64,000 nucleotides of DNA from NCBI RefSeq assembly GCF_002812725.1, contig NZ_NMUN01000004.1:992001-1056000 (forward strand), given 5' to 3'. The translations under genes were made by a program, and so were the position numbers. The notes below the pieces were generated by a model. The model did not search any database and was not told the origin of the DNA. It saw only the letters and a list, made by a program, of their open reading frames with translations. Source of the DNA: Microbacterium sp. BR1. GTDB taxonomy: Bacteria > Actinomycetota > Actinomycetes > Actinomycetales > Microbacteriaceae. Below, in pieces: positions 44,380-53,179 of the stretch; position 1 is the stretch's first letter, and each line of letters begins with the position of its first letter.

Positions 44380-45726
44380 ATGCACGATCTCGAGCCTCGG
44401 ACCGTCCCGTCCGCGGGCGACGCGACCCGACGGCGATGGTCGCTGCGCGACTCCCTGCGGGACTTCGGGCGCGCGCCGCGGCTCATGGGCATCGACGTCG
44501 CCCGCGGCCTCGCCGTGTTCGGCATGATCGGCGTGCACGTGGGTGTGGCGTCGACCTTCGACGCCGGCATGCCCCTCACCTGGACGGCTCTCATCGAGGG
44601 ACGGTCGTCCATCCTCTTCGCGGTCGTGGCCGGAATCTCGGTGGCGTTCGCCACGGGCATGAGGATCACACCGACCGGGCAGGCGCTCCGCAGCGCCCGC
44701 CTCAGGATGGCCGGCCGTGCGCTCGCGGTCCTCGCTATCGGTTTGGCGCTGGAGCTCCTCGGCAGCGACATCGCCGTCATCCTGCCCATCTATGGGTTGC
44801 TCTTCCTCATCATCATCCCGTTCCTGGGGCTGCGGCGCCGTACACTGCTCGTCATCTCGATAGCGCTCGCGCTCGCGGGCCCGACACTCGTGGTGCTCGT
44901 GCGCGCCCTGGCCCTCGGACGGAGCGGCCCCGGCGTCGACTTCCTCATCACCGGGTCGTATCCCCTCACCGTGTGGCTGCCGTTGATCCTCGCCGGGATG
45001 GTGGTCGGTCGGTCGTCGCTCCGCCGGACCAAGACGGCGGTGATCGTGACCGGCGTCGGTGTTCTGCTCGCCGTCGGCGGCTACGGCGTGGGAAGCGCGA
45101 TCAGCGGCTCGGCCGACAGCTGGATCGCCGGAAACGCCTTCTCGAGCGGCTCGTCGGGATCCTTCGGCACACCCGGGACACAGGTCGACCTCAAGGGCAA
45201 GACGTGCATCACGAAGTCCGACAACGTGATCACGTGCTTCTCGGGCGATGGGAGCGGCGGAAAGGGAGGCGTCGGCGAGCAGAGCGGTACCTACCTCGAA
45301 CGACTCGGCGCATCCGATCTCGGCACCTCACTGGCGGGTGCGTGGGGCGTTTCCCCGCACTCGGGCGGCACGTTCGAGATCATCGGATCGGGCGGCTTCG
45401 CGCTCATGATCGTCGGCGCATGTCTTCTCCTCGCTCGCCCCCTGCGTTGGCTTCTGATTCCCGTGGCCGCCGTCGGATCGATGCCCCTGACCGCCTACTC
45501 GGCGCACGTGATCTCGTTCGCGGTGCTGATCTCGCCGATCGCACTGGCCCCCGGCCTGATGAGCTTCGACGGATCGGGCACGAGCACGTTCTTCTGGCTC
45601 GCCTGCATGGGCACACTGCTGGTCGGCTGCACGGCCTGGGCGCTGACACTCGGGCGGGGTCCGCTGGAGCGCTTCACCGCGTGGGCGGCGCGGAGGATGG
45701 ACCAGCCCGGAACGCCGCCGGACTGA
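44380..45726 (+). CDS. DUF1624-like polytopic membrane acetyltransferase, second copy
   Basis: A 448-residue membrane protein related to the one at 40.1 kb. The first helix is PRLMGIDVARGLAVFGMIGVHVGVAS; about ten helices follow. Between helices 7 and 8 it carries a Gly/Ser-rich loop with two cysteines (KTCITKSDNVITCFSGDG) that is absent from the paralog and may form an extracytoplasmic disulfide. It follows the mannosyltransferase gene by five bases and probably modifies the same glycan. GCGGATG gives no clear ribosome site, so coupling is likely. Confidence 0.8.
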   Translation: MHDLEPRTVPSAGDATRRRWSLRDSLRDFGRAPRLMGIDVARGLAVFGMIGVHVGVASTFDAGMPLTWTALIEGRSSILFAVVAGISVAFATGMRITPTGQALRSARLRMAGRALAVLAIGLALELLGSDIAVILPIYGLLFLIIIPFLGLRRRTLLVISIALALAGPTLVVLVRALALGRSGPGVDFLITGSYPLTVWLPLILAGMVVGRSSLRRTKTAVIVTGVGVLLAVGGYGVGSAISGSADSWIAGNAFSSGSSGSFGTPGTQVDLKGKTCITKSDNVITCFSGDGSGGKGGVGEQSGTYLERLGASDLGTSLAGAWGVSPHSGGTFEIIGSGGFALMIVGACLLLARPLRWLLIPVAAVGSMPLTAYSAHVISFAVLISPIALAPGLMSFDGSGTSTFFWLACMGTLLVGCTAWALTLGRGPLERFTAWAARRMDQPGTPPD

Positions 45727-46092
45727 GCCATGGCGGTCCGGTCGTCAGTGATCGCGCTGCCCGGACTCCACCGTGGTTTCGGCCGATGCGGTACGAATCG
45801 GGGCGAGGGTGCGGCTGCGGTGCGATGAACTCACGGCCGTAGGCGATGGGCATGAGCATTCGGTCTTCGGCCCCCGCATCTGGGTAGGTGCACGGTCGAG
45901 CTCATCACCCGTGATACCTCGGGCGCTCGGAGAAGCTCGATCTCCGTCGCGTCGTGCAGGCCGTGGTCATGACCGCCATGCTGGCCTCACCCGGTAGCGA
46001 CGGTGCGGGTCGAAGGTCCTATCGTGACGCGAGCACGTTGAGGTGGACTGGAGGAGCCGATCGCTGCACCGGCGGAAGGGACTCCCGCTCCG
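45727..46092. other. 366-base gap without a confident gene
   Basis: It holds the DosR-like box C and an open minus-strand frame (45859-45674, 61 codons, GREFIAPQPHPRPDSYRIGR and on) whose codon use looks gene-like in its first 40 codons, but which has no recognised homolog and runs into the 3' end of the acetyltransferase gene. A second minus-strand frame upstream of it is also unbroken for about 50 codons. These may be the scraps of a decayed gene. No terminator-like hairpin is evident. Confidence 0.4.
46007..46020 (-). promoter_or_regulatory. DosR-like box C
   Basis: GGGTCGAAGGTCCT on the plus strand, which reads AGGACCTTCGACCC on the other; it differs from box B in one of 14 positions. 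It lies 73 bases before the P-type ATPase gene. Confidence 0.6.
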
Positions 46093-48792
46093 ATGACGAC
46101 AAGGACTCCACATCGGGCAGGAGCTCACCACACGAGAACGACCGAGCAGACCGCCGCATCCGTGACCCCTCCCCTGACGGTGCGCGAGACAGCTGTGCGC
46201 CGGAGCGCCGACGTGCTCACGATGCTGTCCTCGACCCCGGACGGTCTGACGACGGCGGAGGCGGACGCCCGAAGGGCCCGTGTGGGTCCGAACGTGCTGC
46301 GCGAGCGACGCGCACGGCCGTGGCGCGTGCTGGGCCGCCAGGTGCGGAGCCCCATCCTGATCCTGCTGTTCGTCACCGCCGTGGTGTCGACGTTCCTCGG
46401 CGAGGCCGCGAACGCCGTGATCATCGGGATCATCCTCGCCGCGAGCATCGGCCTGGGGTTCGTGAGCGAATACCGGGCCGAGCGCACGGCCGATGCCTTG
46501 CACGATCGCATCCGGCACACGGTCATCGCGCGCCGCGACGGCGCCCCCACCGAGATCGATGTCACCGACCTCGTCCCCGGGGACGTCGTCGCGCTGAGCA
46601 CCGGCACCGTGGTGCCCGCCGACATGCGCCTCCTCGAGGCCCACAACCTCGCGTGCGACGAGAGCATCGTGACCGGCGAATCCGTGCCCACCACCAAGGC
46701 CACGCAACCCGCGGACCACGATGCGGGGATCGCCGACCTCACCTCCTGCGTGCTGATGGGCACGGTGGTGCAGTCCGGCAGCGGTACGGCTGTCGTCGTG
46801 GCGACCGGGGCCCGCACCGAGTTCGGGCGGATCGCCGCCGGTCTCGCAACCGCGCAGACGCAGACGGGTTTCCAGCGCGGCCTCGGCCGATTCTCGATGC
46901 TCCTGCTCGAGGTCGCCCTGACCCTGACGACGGTGATCTTCGTCGCGAACGTGCTGCTGCACCGCCCCATCCTGGACGCGCTGCTCTTCTCCCTCGCGAT
47001 CGCCGTGGGCATCACCCCGCAGCTTCTGCCCGCCGTGGTCAGCACGAGCCTCGCCGCCGGCACGCGCGCGCTCGCGAAGCGCCGCGTCCTGGTGAAGCGG
47101 CTCGTGTGCATAGAAGACCTCGGCGACATGGACATCCTCGTCACCGACAAGACGGGCACCCTCACCGAAGGCCGGATCAGCTTCACGCGCGCCCTGCCCG
47201 CCGACCCCGCGACCGACCCCGATGAGCTTCAGCTTCTCGGCCTGCTCGCAACCGAAGCCGACTACGCCACGACGCCGCACACCATCGTCGGGCTGAACCC
47301 CCTGGATGCGGCACTGTGGGACGCGGCTCGACCGGCGTCCGCGCGGCCCGAGACGTACCGTCGCGTCGATCTGCTCGCGTTCGACCACGAGCGGCGGCGC
47401 ACGACCGTCCTGGCCGACACCCCCGCGGGCGAACGCATCGTCGTGACGAAAGGGTCGCCCGAGGAGGTGATGGGCGCCTGCTCCCACATCCCTGCCGGCG
47501 CCCAGGCGATCCTGGACGGCGAGTATGCGGATGGCGCACGGGTGGTTGCGGTTGCGACGAAATCCGCACCGCAGCTGCAGAACCTCACCATCGGCGATGA
47601 GGACGGCCTATCCCTGATGGGCTTCCTCGTGTTCCTCGACCGGCCCAAACCCGACGCCCGCGCCTCACTGGACGAGCTCGCGCGACTGGGCATCACGGTG
47701 AAGATCGCCACCGGCGACAACGCCGTCGTCGCACAGAAGGTCCTGGCCGATCTTGGTTTCGTCTCCGGCGGCACCTTGACCGGCTCGGAGATCGACGCTC
47801 TCGGTGATGACGCGCTGCGCCGGGCCGCGTCCACCGCGACGATCTTCGCGCGGGTCTCTCCGGAGCAGAAGGCGCGGATCATCCGCCTGCTGCGCCGCTC
47901 CGGGCGCGGCGTCGGATTCCTCGGCGACGGGGTCAACGACGCCCTCGCCCTGCACCAGGCCGATATCGGCATCTCCGTGGAGACCGCCACGGACGTCGCG
48001 AAGGATGCCGCGGACGTGCTTCTGCTCGACAAGGACCTGGGGGTTCTCGCCGACGGCGTCATCGAGGGCAGGCGGATCTTCGCCAACACGATCAAGTACG
48101 TGCTGATGGGCACGTCCAGCAACTTCGGGAACATGTTCAGCGCCTCAGTCGCCTCCGTCGTGCTCCCGTTTCTGCCGATGCTGCCCGGGCAGATCCTGCT
48201 GAACAACCTGCTCTACGACAGCGGGCAACTCGCGATCCCCAGCGACCGGGTCGACCCGGAGCAGCTGCGGGCGCCGTCGCACTGGGACATCGGCTTCATC
48301 CGCCGGTTCATGCTGTTGTTCGGTCCCATCAGCTCCCTGTTCGACTTCGCCACTTTCGCGCTGATGATGTTCGTCTTCCACGCCGCCGAGGATGAGTTCC
48401 AGGCCGGATGGTTCATCGAGTCCGTCGCCACCCAGACCCTGATCATCTTCGCCATCCGAACCCACCGCATCCCGTTCGTGCGCAGCCGACCATCGGCGGG
48501 CCTCACCATCACGTCCCTCGCCGTCGTCGCGATCGGGGTGTGGTTGCCCTATTCGCCGGTGTCGGGGTTGCTCGGCTTCCAGCCGCTCCCGGCCCTGTTC
48601 TTCCTGGCCCTCGTCGGCATGATGGTCGCGTACCTCGTGTGCGTCGAGGCCGCCAAGGGCTGGTTCTTCGCCCGTCCCGCCCAGCAACCCGCACCGCAGC
48701 CGCCCATCGTGGCACGGATGCGCCGCTATCAGCGCCGCGTGCACCGCCGCTCCGCTCGATTCGCCGCCCCCTCGCCGGCCCAGACCCGGTGA
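46093..48792 (+). CDS. Magnesium-transporting P-type ATPase, MgtA-like
   Basis: An 899-residue P3B-type ATPase. Visible are the actuator motif CDESIVTGESVPTTKA, helix 4 IAVGITPQLLPAVVSTSLAAG (MgtA-type), phosphorylation site DKTGTLTEG, nucleotide domain VTKGSPEEV, and hinge GDGVNDALALHQADIGIS. About ten helices, and an Arg-rich C-terminal tail. It imports Mg2+ (or another divalent ion). GGAAGGGA lies 13 bases before the ATG. Box C and the nearby baeRF and calcium-ATPase-like genes suggest expression in hypoxia or redox stress. Confidence 0.92.
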   Translation: MTTRTPHRAGAHHTRTTEQTAASVTPPLTVRETAVRRSADVLTMLSSTPDGLTTAEADARRARVGPNVLRERRARPWRVLGRQVRSPILILLFVTAVVSTFLGEAANAVIIGIILAASIGLGFVSEYRAERTADALHDRIRHTVIARRDGAPTEIDVTDLVPGDVVALSTGTVVPADMRLLEAHNLACDESIVTGESVPTTKATQPADHDAGIADLTSCVLMGTVVQSGSGTAVVVATGARTEFGRIAAGLATAQTQTGFQRGLGRFSMLLLEVALTLTTVIFVANVLLHRPILDALLFSLAIAVGITPQLLPAVVSTSLAAGTRALAKRRVLVKRLVCIEDLGDMDILVTDKTGTLTEGRISFTRALPADPATDPDELQLLGLLATEADYATTPHTIVGLNPLDAALWDAARPASARPETYRRVDLLAFDHERRRTTVLADTPAGERIVVTKGSPEEVMGACSHIPAGAQAILDGEYADGARVVAVATKSAPQLQNLTIGDEDGLSLMGFLVFLDRPKPDARASLDELARLGITVKIATGDNAVVAQKVLADLGFVSGGTLTGSEIDALGDDALRRAASTATIFARVSPEQKARIIRLLRRSGRGVGFLGDGVNDALALHQADIGISVETATDVAKDAADVLLLDKDLGVLADGVIEGRRIFANTIKYVLMGTSSNFGNMFSASVASVVLPFLPMLPGQILLNNLLYDSGQLAIPSDRVDPEQLRAPSHWDIGFIRRFMLLFGPISSLFDFATFALMMFVFHAAEDEFQAGWFIESVATQTLIIFAIRTHRIPFVRSRPSAGLTITSLAVVAIGVWLPYSPVSGLLGFQPLPALFFLALVGMMVAYLVCVEAAKGWFFARPAQQPAPQPPIVARMRRYQRRVHRRSARFAAPSPAQTR

Positions 48793-48863
48793 CCGGACCG
48801 GGACGGTGGCCGTCTCAGCGAGCCGGGTAGCGTCACATCATGATCGGGTGCCGACCCGGGGCA

Positions 48864-50018
48864 TCAGAAGTCCGTCACATAACGCAGCAGCGCGGCGGCG
48901 GGGCCGGTCCCGTCCGGTGGGCCCGGGTGCACGGGGACGATGATCGCATCGTCGGCGAGAGCCTGGCGGACGAGTTCGTCATGACGGTCCGGGAGCCCGC
49001 CCGCTGGGGGCGCGTCGGCTGCGGGCGCACGCCAGTCCGTGTCGATGAACAGCGTGTCGATCGCGCCGGCCCGGGATGCCCTCTCGATGGCGTCGAGCTC
49101 GTACAGCACCAGACTCGGGGAGGCCTCGGTCAGCCGGTCGAGCTGCGACTCGCGTCTGCGTGCGCGCACCTCCCCGACTCGGGAATCGGCGAGGTCGCCG
49201 AGCCTGTCCGGGGTGTCGTCGTCGTGATTGCCGGGGAGCGTCCCGGCCAGGGATGCCGAGTTGGGGAGGGTGTCCTGGAGAATGCTCGACAGCGGCTCGG
49301 CCGCGGCGATCAGGAGCAGGGCCCCCGCCTCGTGGAGGACGGGTCCGATGGCCCGGTGGATGGCGCGGGCGTACTCCCGCAGGCGCTCTTTGGGATCCTC
49401 GGAGGTGCGCAGATGCGCGAGGGTGTCCCGATCCCCCGTGAGATCCAACCGGACTGTGGTGCGCAGGCTCTCGGGAAGACCGGGCACATCGACGACACGA
49501 GGGGGATGCGCGGTCACGTCGACGAGGCGGATGCTGTTCTCCGACGCGGCGAGCGCGAACACCGGCGGTTGCACGGCGAGCATGCCCTCCACGAGAGGGG
49601 CGATGAGAAAACGGTCGCCCACTCCCACCCATGGCGCGGGTGACGTGATCAGCGGGATCGACTCGCACTCCTCGGGCGTGGCGAAGATGCCCACCGATCG
49701 GATCCGCTCATCCATCCGCACGCGATCCGCGGTATCACTCGCGAGCCGCTCCAGCTGGCCGCGGATCGCGTCGGTGGTCGATGTGGGCGCGCCCGCGTCG
49801 GCGAGGGCACGCAACACATCGCGTATCTGCGTGCGAGCCTGTTCGGTCGGGTGATTGCCGCGCAGCCAGGCGCCCGCGTCGCCGTAGACCGTGACGCACC
49901 AGGGTGCGCGCGCATCGGCGATGCGGCGCACCTCAGTTCGCGCCGGTGATGACGATCCTCCGGGGAGTCCCGACCTGTGTGGGTGGGACGCTGGCGGTGA
50001 GTACTGCCTACCGGTCAT
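48864..50018 (-). CDS. baeRF-family (archaeo-eukaryotic release factor-like) protein
   Basis: A 384-residue protein of the bacterial aeRF1-like families. Typical are FLIAPLVEGMLAVQPPVFALAASENSIRLVDVTAHPP in the middle domain and the closing GTGPAAALLRYVTDF. Members resemble the eRF1/Dom34/Vms1 domain and may act on stalled ribosomes or peptidyl-tRNA, which is not shown for this family. AAGGAG precedes the ATG at 50018, and DosR-like box D lies 71 bases upstream. Rv2629 of the M. tuberculosis DosR regulon is, from memory, a protein of the same superfamily. Confidence 0.75.
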   Translation of the reverse strand: MTGRQYSPPASHPHRSGLPGGSSSPARTEVRRIADARAPWCVTVYGDAGAWLRGNHPTEQARTQIRDVLRALADAGAPTSTTDAIRGQLERLASDTADRVRMDERIRSVGIFATPEECESIPLITSPAPWVGVGDRFLIAPLVEGMLAVQPPVFALAASENSIRLVDVTAHPPRVVDVPGLPESLRTTVRLDLTGDRDTLAHLRTSEDPKERLREYARAIHRAIGPVLHEAGALLLIAAAEPLSSILQDTLPNSASLAGTLPGNHDDDTPDRLGDLADSRVGEVRARRRESQLDRLTEASPSLVLYELDAIERASRAGAIDTLFIDTDWRAPAADAPPAGGLPDRHDELVRQALADDAIIVPVHPGPPDGTGPAAALLRYVTDF

Positions 50019-50088
50019 GAGATCTCCTTCCGGCGAGCATGCAGAAGTTGCACACCGCTAGCGTCGCTCCTGCTCGCGCAACCGGGAA

Positions 50089-50102
50089 GGGTCCTTGGTC
50101 CC
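50089..50102 (-). promoter_or_regulatory. DosR-like box D
   Basis: GGGTCCTTGGTCCC; on the minus strand GGGACCAAGGACCC, with symmetric GGGACC/GGACCC halves. It lies 71 bases before the baeRF gene start. Confidence 0.6.
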
Positions 50103-50111
50103 ACGCCCGTG

Positions 50112-52850
50112 TCACCGAGGGCCGGCGGGTCGGGTTCGGTCGCTCTCTCCGTGAGATTCCCGCTGCGTCCGAGCCGTGTCCGCCGGGTGGGACGAAGATC
50201 CAGGGGCCCGTTGCGCGGCTCTCCTCTCGATACGGCGGTGGACGAGCTTGCCGGTCTCGACGACCACGAGCACCGATGAGGCGATCAGTGCCGCGACGGC
50301 CCAGTCGGTCGGTGCCAGAGGCACGACACCGAGGACGCCGGCAGCCGCCGGCCACGCCATCACCGCCCACAGCAGGGCGACCGAGACCACGACCGAGACC
50401 AGCAGCAACCGGTTGCGCAGCGGGTTCAGCCGGAACAGCGACATCTTCTCCGAGCGGGCGTTGCCGACCTGGAAGACATTGAAGAACACGAACGTCACCA
50501 ACGCCAGGGAACGCGCGTACTCGAGGTCGGCGCCGGATCGGAGCGCCCCCTCGAACACGACCAGCACGATCATCCCCATCCATACCCCGGTCAGGAACGT
50601 GCGTACCCACAACGCGCGCGACAGCACGCCCTCACGACGTGGTCGCGGTGGATGCGCGAGCTCGTCCCCGTGGGCGGGTTCGAACGCCAACGCGATGTCC
50701 TGGATGCTGTCGGTGACCAGGTTGATCCAGAGGATCTGCACCGGCAGGAACAGCAGCGGCTGGTCGAGAAGCAGGTTCACCGTCAACGCCAGCACCGCTG
50801 CAATCCCGGTCGAGAGGAGGAAGAACGTCGCGTTGCGGATCGCGGCGAACGTCACGCGGCCCTGCTCGACGGCGTGGACGATCGTCACGAAGTCGTCGTC
50901 GGTGAGGATCAGGTCGGCGGCGTCCCGGGCGACATCGGTGCCCGACCTGCCCATCGCCACGCCGATCGCCGCGGCCTTCAACGCCGGGGCGTCGTTCACG
51001 CCGTCACCCGTCACCGCCACCGTCTCGCCGGAGGCGGTCAAGGCCTGAACGATCCGCAGCTTGTCCTGGGGAGTGGCACGCGCGACGACGTTGGTCTGCG
51101 CGAGGCGGGCGACGAGAGCCGCCTCGTCCAGGGCCGCCATCTCCCCGCCGGTCAGGGGGTGACCCGCGTGGGGAACACCCAGCTGCCCGGCGATCGCCTG
51201 CGCGGTGGCAGGGTGGTCGCCGGTGAGCATCTTCACCGTCATTCCCGCGCGCGCACAGGAGGCGATCGCCTCCTCCACCCCCGGCCGCGGTGGGTCGATC
51301 ATCGCCTCGAAACCCAGGAACGTGAGTCGGGCAGCGGACGGCAGCGGCATCGACGAGAGCTCGCCGTCGTCGAGCTCGCGTTCCGCGGTCGCGATGACCC
51401 GCAGCCCACGGTCCGCGAGATCCCGGTGCGCATGCTCCGCCATCTCGATCCCGACGACATCGCCGTCCAGGGTTGCCGCGGTCGTGCAGAGGGTGAGGAT
51501 GACGTCGGGCGCGCCCTTGACGAACAGCATCCTTCGGCCATCCGGATCGTGGCGCACCGACTGCGACAATCGCAGCTCGGGCTCATAGGGCGTGTATGCC
51601 TCGGCGCGAGCGGCTCGTTCGTCCGCGGTCACCGCGCCGGCGTCCAGCGCTGCCGATGCCATGGCGACGTCGACGGAGTCCCCGACCAGCACGCCCTCCC
51701 GGACGGCCGCCTCGTTGGTGAGCGCGCCGGCCCGCAACGTCCGCCTGACCGTCGGGGTGACGTGCTCACCAGGCCGCCAGGCTCCGTCGACGGTCCAGAT
51801 CTCGGTGACCGTGAGCCGGTTCTGTGTGAGTGTTCCGGTCTTGTCACTGAGGATCACGGTCGTGGACCCCAGCGTCTCCACCGCCGGCAGATGCCGCACG
51901 ATCGCACGCCGACGCGCCATCTGCGACACACCGACACTCAACGCGACGGTGAGCACGATGGGGAGTGATTCGGGAACCGAGGCGACCGCCAGCGCCACCG
52001 CGGTGCGCACCATCTCGCCCGGCGCATACCCGCCGACCACACCGGCCACGAACACGAAGAAGATCGCGGCCAGCAGGGCGACCACGATCTGACGTTCCAG
52101 TCTCCGCGTCTTCTGCTGCAAAGGAGTCAGAGCAGGCGGAGCCTGCACCAGGTCGCTGATGGCCCCCAGCTCGGTGTCCGCACCCGTCGCAACCGCCACG
52201 GCCCGCCCGCGCCCCGCAGTGACCAACGTCCCCGAATACACCATGTTCGTCCGCTCACCGAGGACGGCGTCGGCCTCGACGATGCCGGCCTGCTTGTCTA
52301 CGGGGAACGATTCTCCGGTGAGCAGGGACTCGTCCACGCGCAGCGCGTTCGCGCGGAGCAGCCGCAGATCGGCCGGCACACGCTCCCCCGCCACGAGCAG
52401 GACGATGTCCCCGGGCACGACCTCGCGCGACGGCACCGTTCGTGTCGTGTCGCCACGGACCACCTGCGCCACGGTCGTGGACAGCGATCGCAATCCGCGC
52501 AGGTCTCGTTCCGCCTTGCGCGTCTGCCAGAATCCGAGCGTGGCGTTCAAGACGATCACGACGAAGATCGCGGTCGCATCCACCCACTCCCGCTGAACGA
52601 TCGTGACGGCACCGGCGATGAGCAGGATGAAGATCAACGGCCCGGCGAGCTGACGGCCGAGCACCTTCCACCACGGGTCCGGGTGCACGGAGGGAAGCTC
52701 GTTCGGGCCATGGACGTGAAGCCGATGCCCGGCGTCCTGCTCCGTCAGCCCCTCGGGCCCCGTGCCCAGAGCCTCCAGCAGTGCCGCCTCATCGAGCTCG
52801 GCCCACACCAGAAACCCGAGCGAATTCCGCGTAGGTAGGTCGCCCGGCAT
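50112..52850 (-). CDS. Cation-transporting P-type ATPase, P2 (calcium/CtpF-like)
   Basis: A 912-residue P2-type ATPase. It begins with the cation-ATPase N-terminal domain (GLTEQDAGHRLHVHGPNELP), then the actuator RVDESLLTGESFPVDK, helix 4 VASVPESLPIVLTVALSVG (PEGL-like), DKTGTLTQN, KGAPDVIL, and hinge GDGVNDAPALKAAAIGVAMG. C-terminal helices follow, then a polar tail. It exports Ca2+ or another divalent ion. DosR regulons of mycobacteria include the related ctpF. DosR-like box E lies 295 bases before the ATG; the long leader between is described separately. Confidence 0.92.
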   Translation of the reverse strand: MPGDLPTRNSLGFLVWAELDEAALLEALGTGPEGLTEQDAGHRLHVHGPNELPSVHPDPWWKVLGRQLAGPLIFILLIAGAVTIVQREWVDATAIFVVIVLNATLGFWQTRKAERDLRGLRSLSTTVAQVVRGDTTRTVPSREVVPGDIVLLVAGERVPADLRLLRANALRVDESLLTGESFPVDKQAGIVEADAVLGERTNMVYSGTLVTAGRGRAVAVATGADTELGAISDLVQAPPALTPLQQKTRRLERQIVVALLAAIFFVFVAGVVGGYAPGEMVRTAVALAVASVPESLPIVLTVALSVGVSQMARRRAIVRHLPAVETLGSTTVILSDKTGTLTQNRLTVTEIWTVDGAWRPGEHVTPTVRRTLRAGALTNEAAVREGVLVGDSVDVAMASAALDAGAVTADERAARAEAYTPYEPELRLSQSVRHDPDGRRMLFVKGAPDVILTLCTTAATLDGDVVGIEMAEHAHRDLADRGLRVIATAERELDDGELSSMPLPSAARLTFLGFEAMIDPPRPGVEEAIASCARAGMTVKMLTGDHPATAQAIAGQLGVPHAGHPLTGGEMAALDEAALVARLAQTNVVARATPQDKLRIVQALTASGETVAVTGDGVNDAPALKAAAIGVAMGRSGTDVARDAADLILTDDDFVTIVHAVEQGRVTFAAIRNATFFLLSTGIAAVLALTVNLLLDQPLLFLPVQILWINLVTDSIQDIALAFEPAHGDELAHPPRPRREGVLSRALWVRTFLTGVWMGMIVLVVFEGALRSGADLEYARSLALVTFVFFNVFQVGNARSEKMSLFRLNPLRNRLLLVSVVVSVALLWAVMAWPAAAGVLGVVPLAPTDWAVAALIASSVLVVVETGKLVHRRIERRAAQRAPGSSSHPADTARTQRESHGESDRTRPAGPR

Positions 52851-52945
52851 CAGATACCCGGTGCTCGGGCGATCCCTGCACGTCCCGCCGTGCCGACCGG
52901 GTGCCCGCGCCGCACACCGGTGGCCGACACCGCGGACGAGGGGAC

Positions 52946-52975
52946 GAGGGGCGCCGTCCCGGGACGGTGCCCCTC
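52946..52975. promoter_or_regulatory. Near-perfect 30-bp palindrome in the ATPase leader
   Basis: GAGGGGCGCCGTCCC followed without spacer by GGGACGGTGCCCCTC: 14 of 15 positions pair. As RNA it would be a strong stem upstream of the ATPase gene; as DNA it could be an operator. There is no U-run after it, so a simple intrinsic terminator is unlikely. Confidence 0.6.
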
Positions 52976-53144
52976 TCGCGGCCCTCCGGGAGACGATGCG
53001 CCGGTGCCCGAATCGGCGTGCCGTCTCGAACCAGAGGGCGACCCAACGGGCCCGGCGTCCCCGGGGCGTCCCCCATGCGAAGGGCGTGCTCCGAGAAAGC
53101 CGAGGTCCATCGATTCAGTCTGCGCCGTGGAATCACGAACATCC

Positions 53145-53158
53145 GGGCCCTAAGTCCC
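53145..53158 (-). promoter_or_regulatory. DosR-like box E
   Basis: GGGCCCTAAGTCCC; on the minus strand GGGACTTAGGGCCC, with the GGGACTT half closest of the five to the mycobacterial consensus. It is upstream of the calcium-ATPase-like gene, between it and the 3' end of the acetoacetyl-CoA synthetase gene. Confidence 0.6.
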
Positions 53159-53179
53159 AGCAGCCCGTGTTCTCCACCA

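Larger units (their letters stand above)
52851..53179. other. 329-base leader region of the ATPase gene, no confident gene
   Basis: It contains DosR-like box E and the 30-base palindrome at 52946-52975. A minus-strand frame of 86 codons (53110-52850) ends in a TGATG overlap with the ATPase start, but its product is low-complexity (Gly/Ser/Arg/Pro) and a second frame is open over the same bases, as is common in very GC-rich noncoding DNA. I do not call it a gene. Confidence 0.5.

Noticed and set aside
48793..48863. GGGACGGTGGCCGT as a sixth DosR-like box
   Set aside because: The match is weak and it lies between the ends of two convergent genes, where it could not serve as a promoter element of either.
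52850..53110. An 86-codon minus-strand ORF ending on the ATPase start (TGATG)
   Set aside because: Low-complexity Gly/Ser/Arg/Pro product, no ribosome site, and another frame is open over the same bases. Kept only as part of the leader description.
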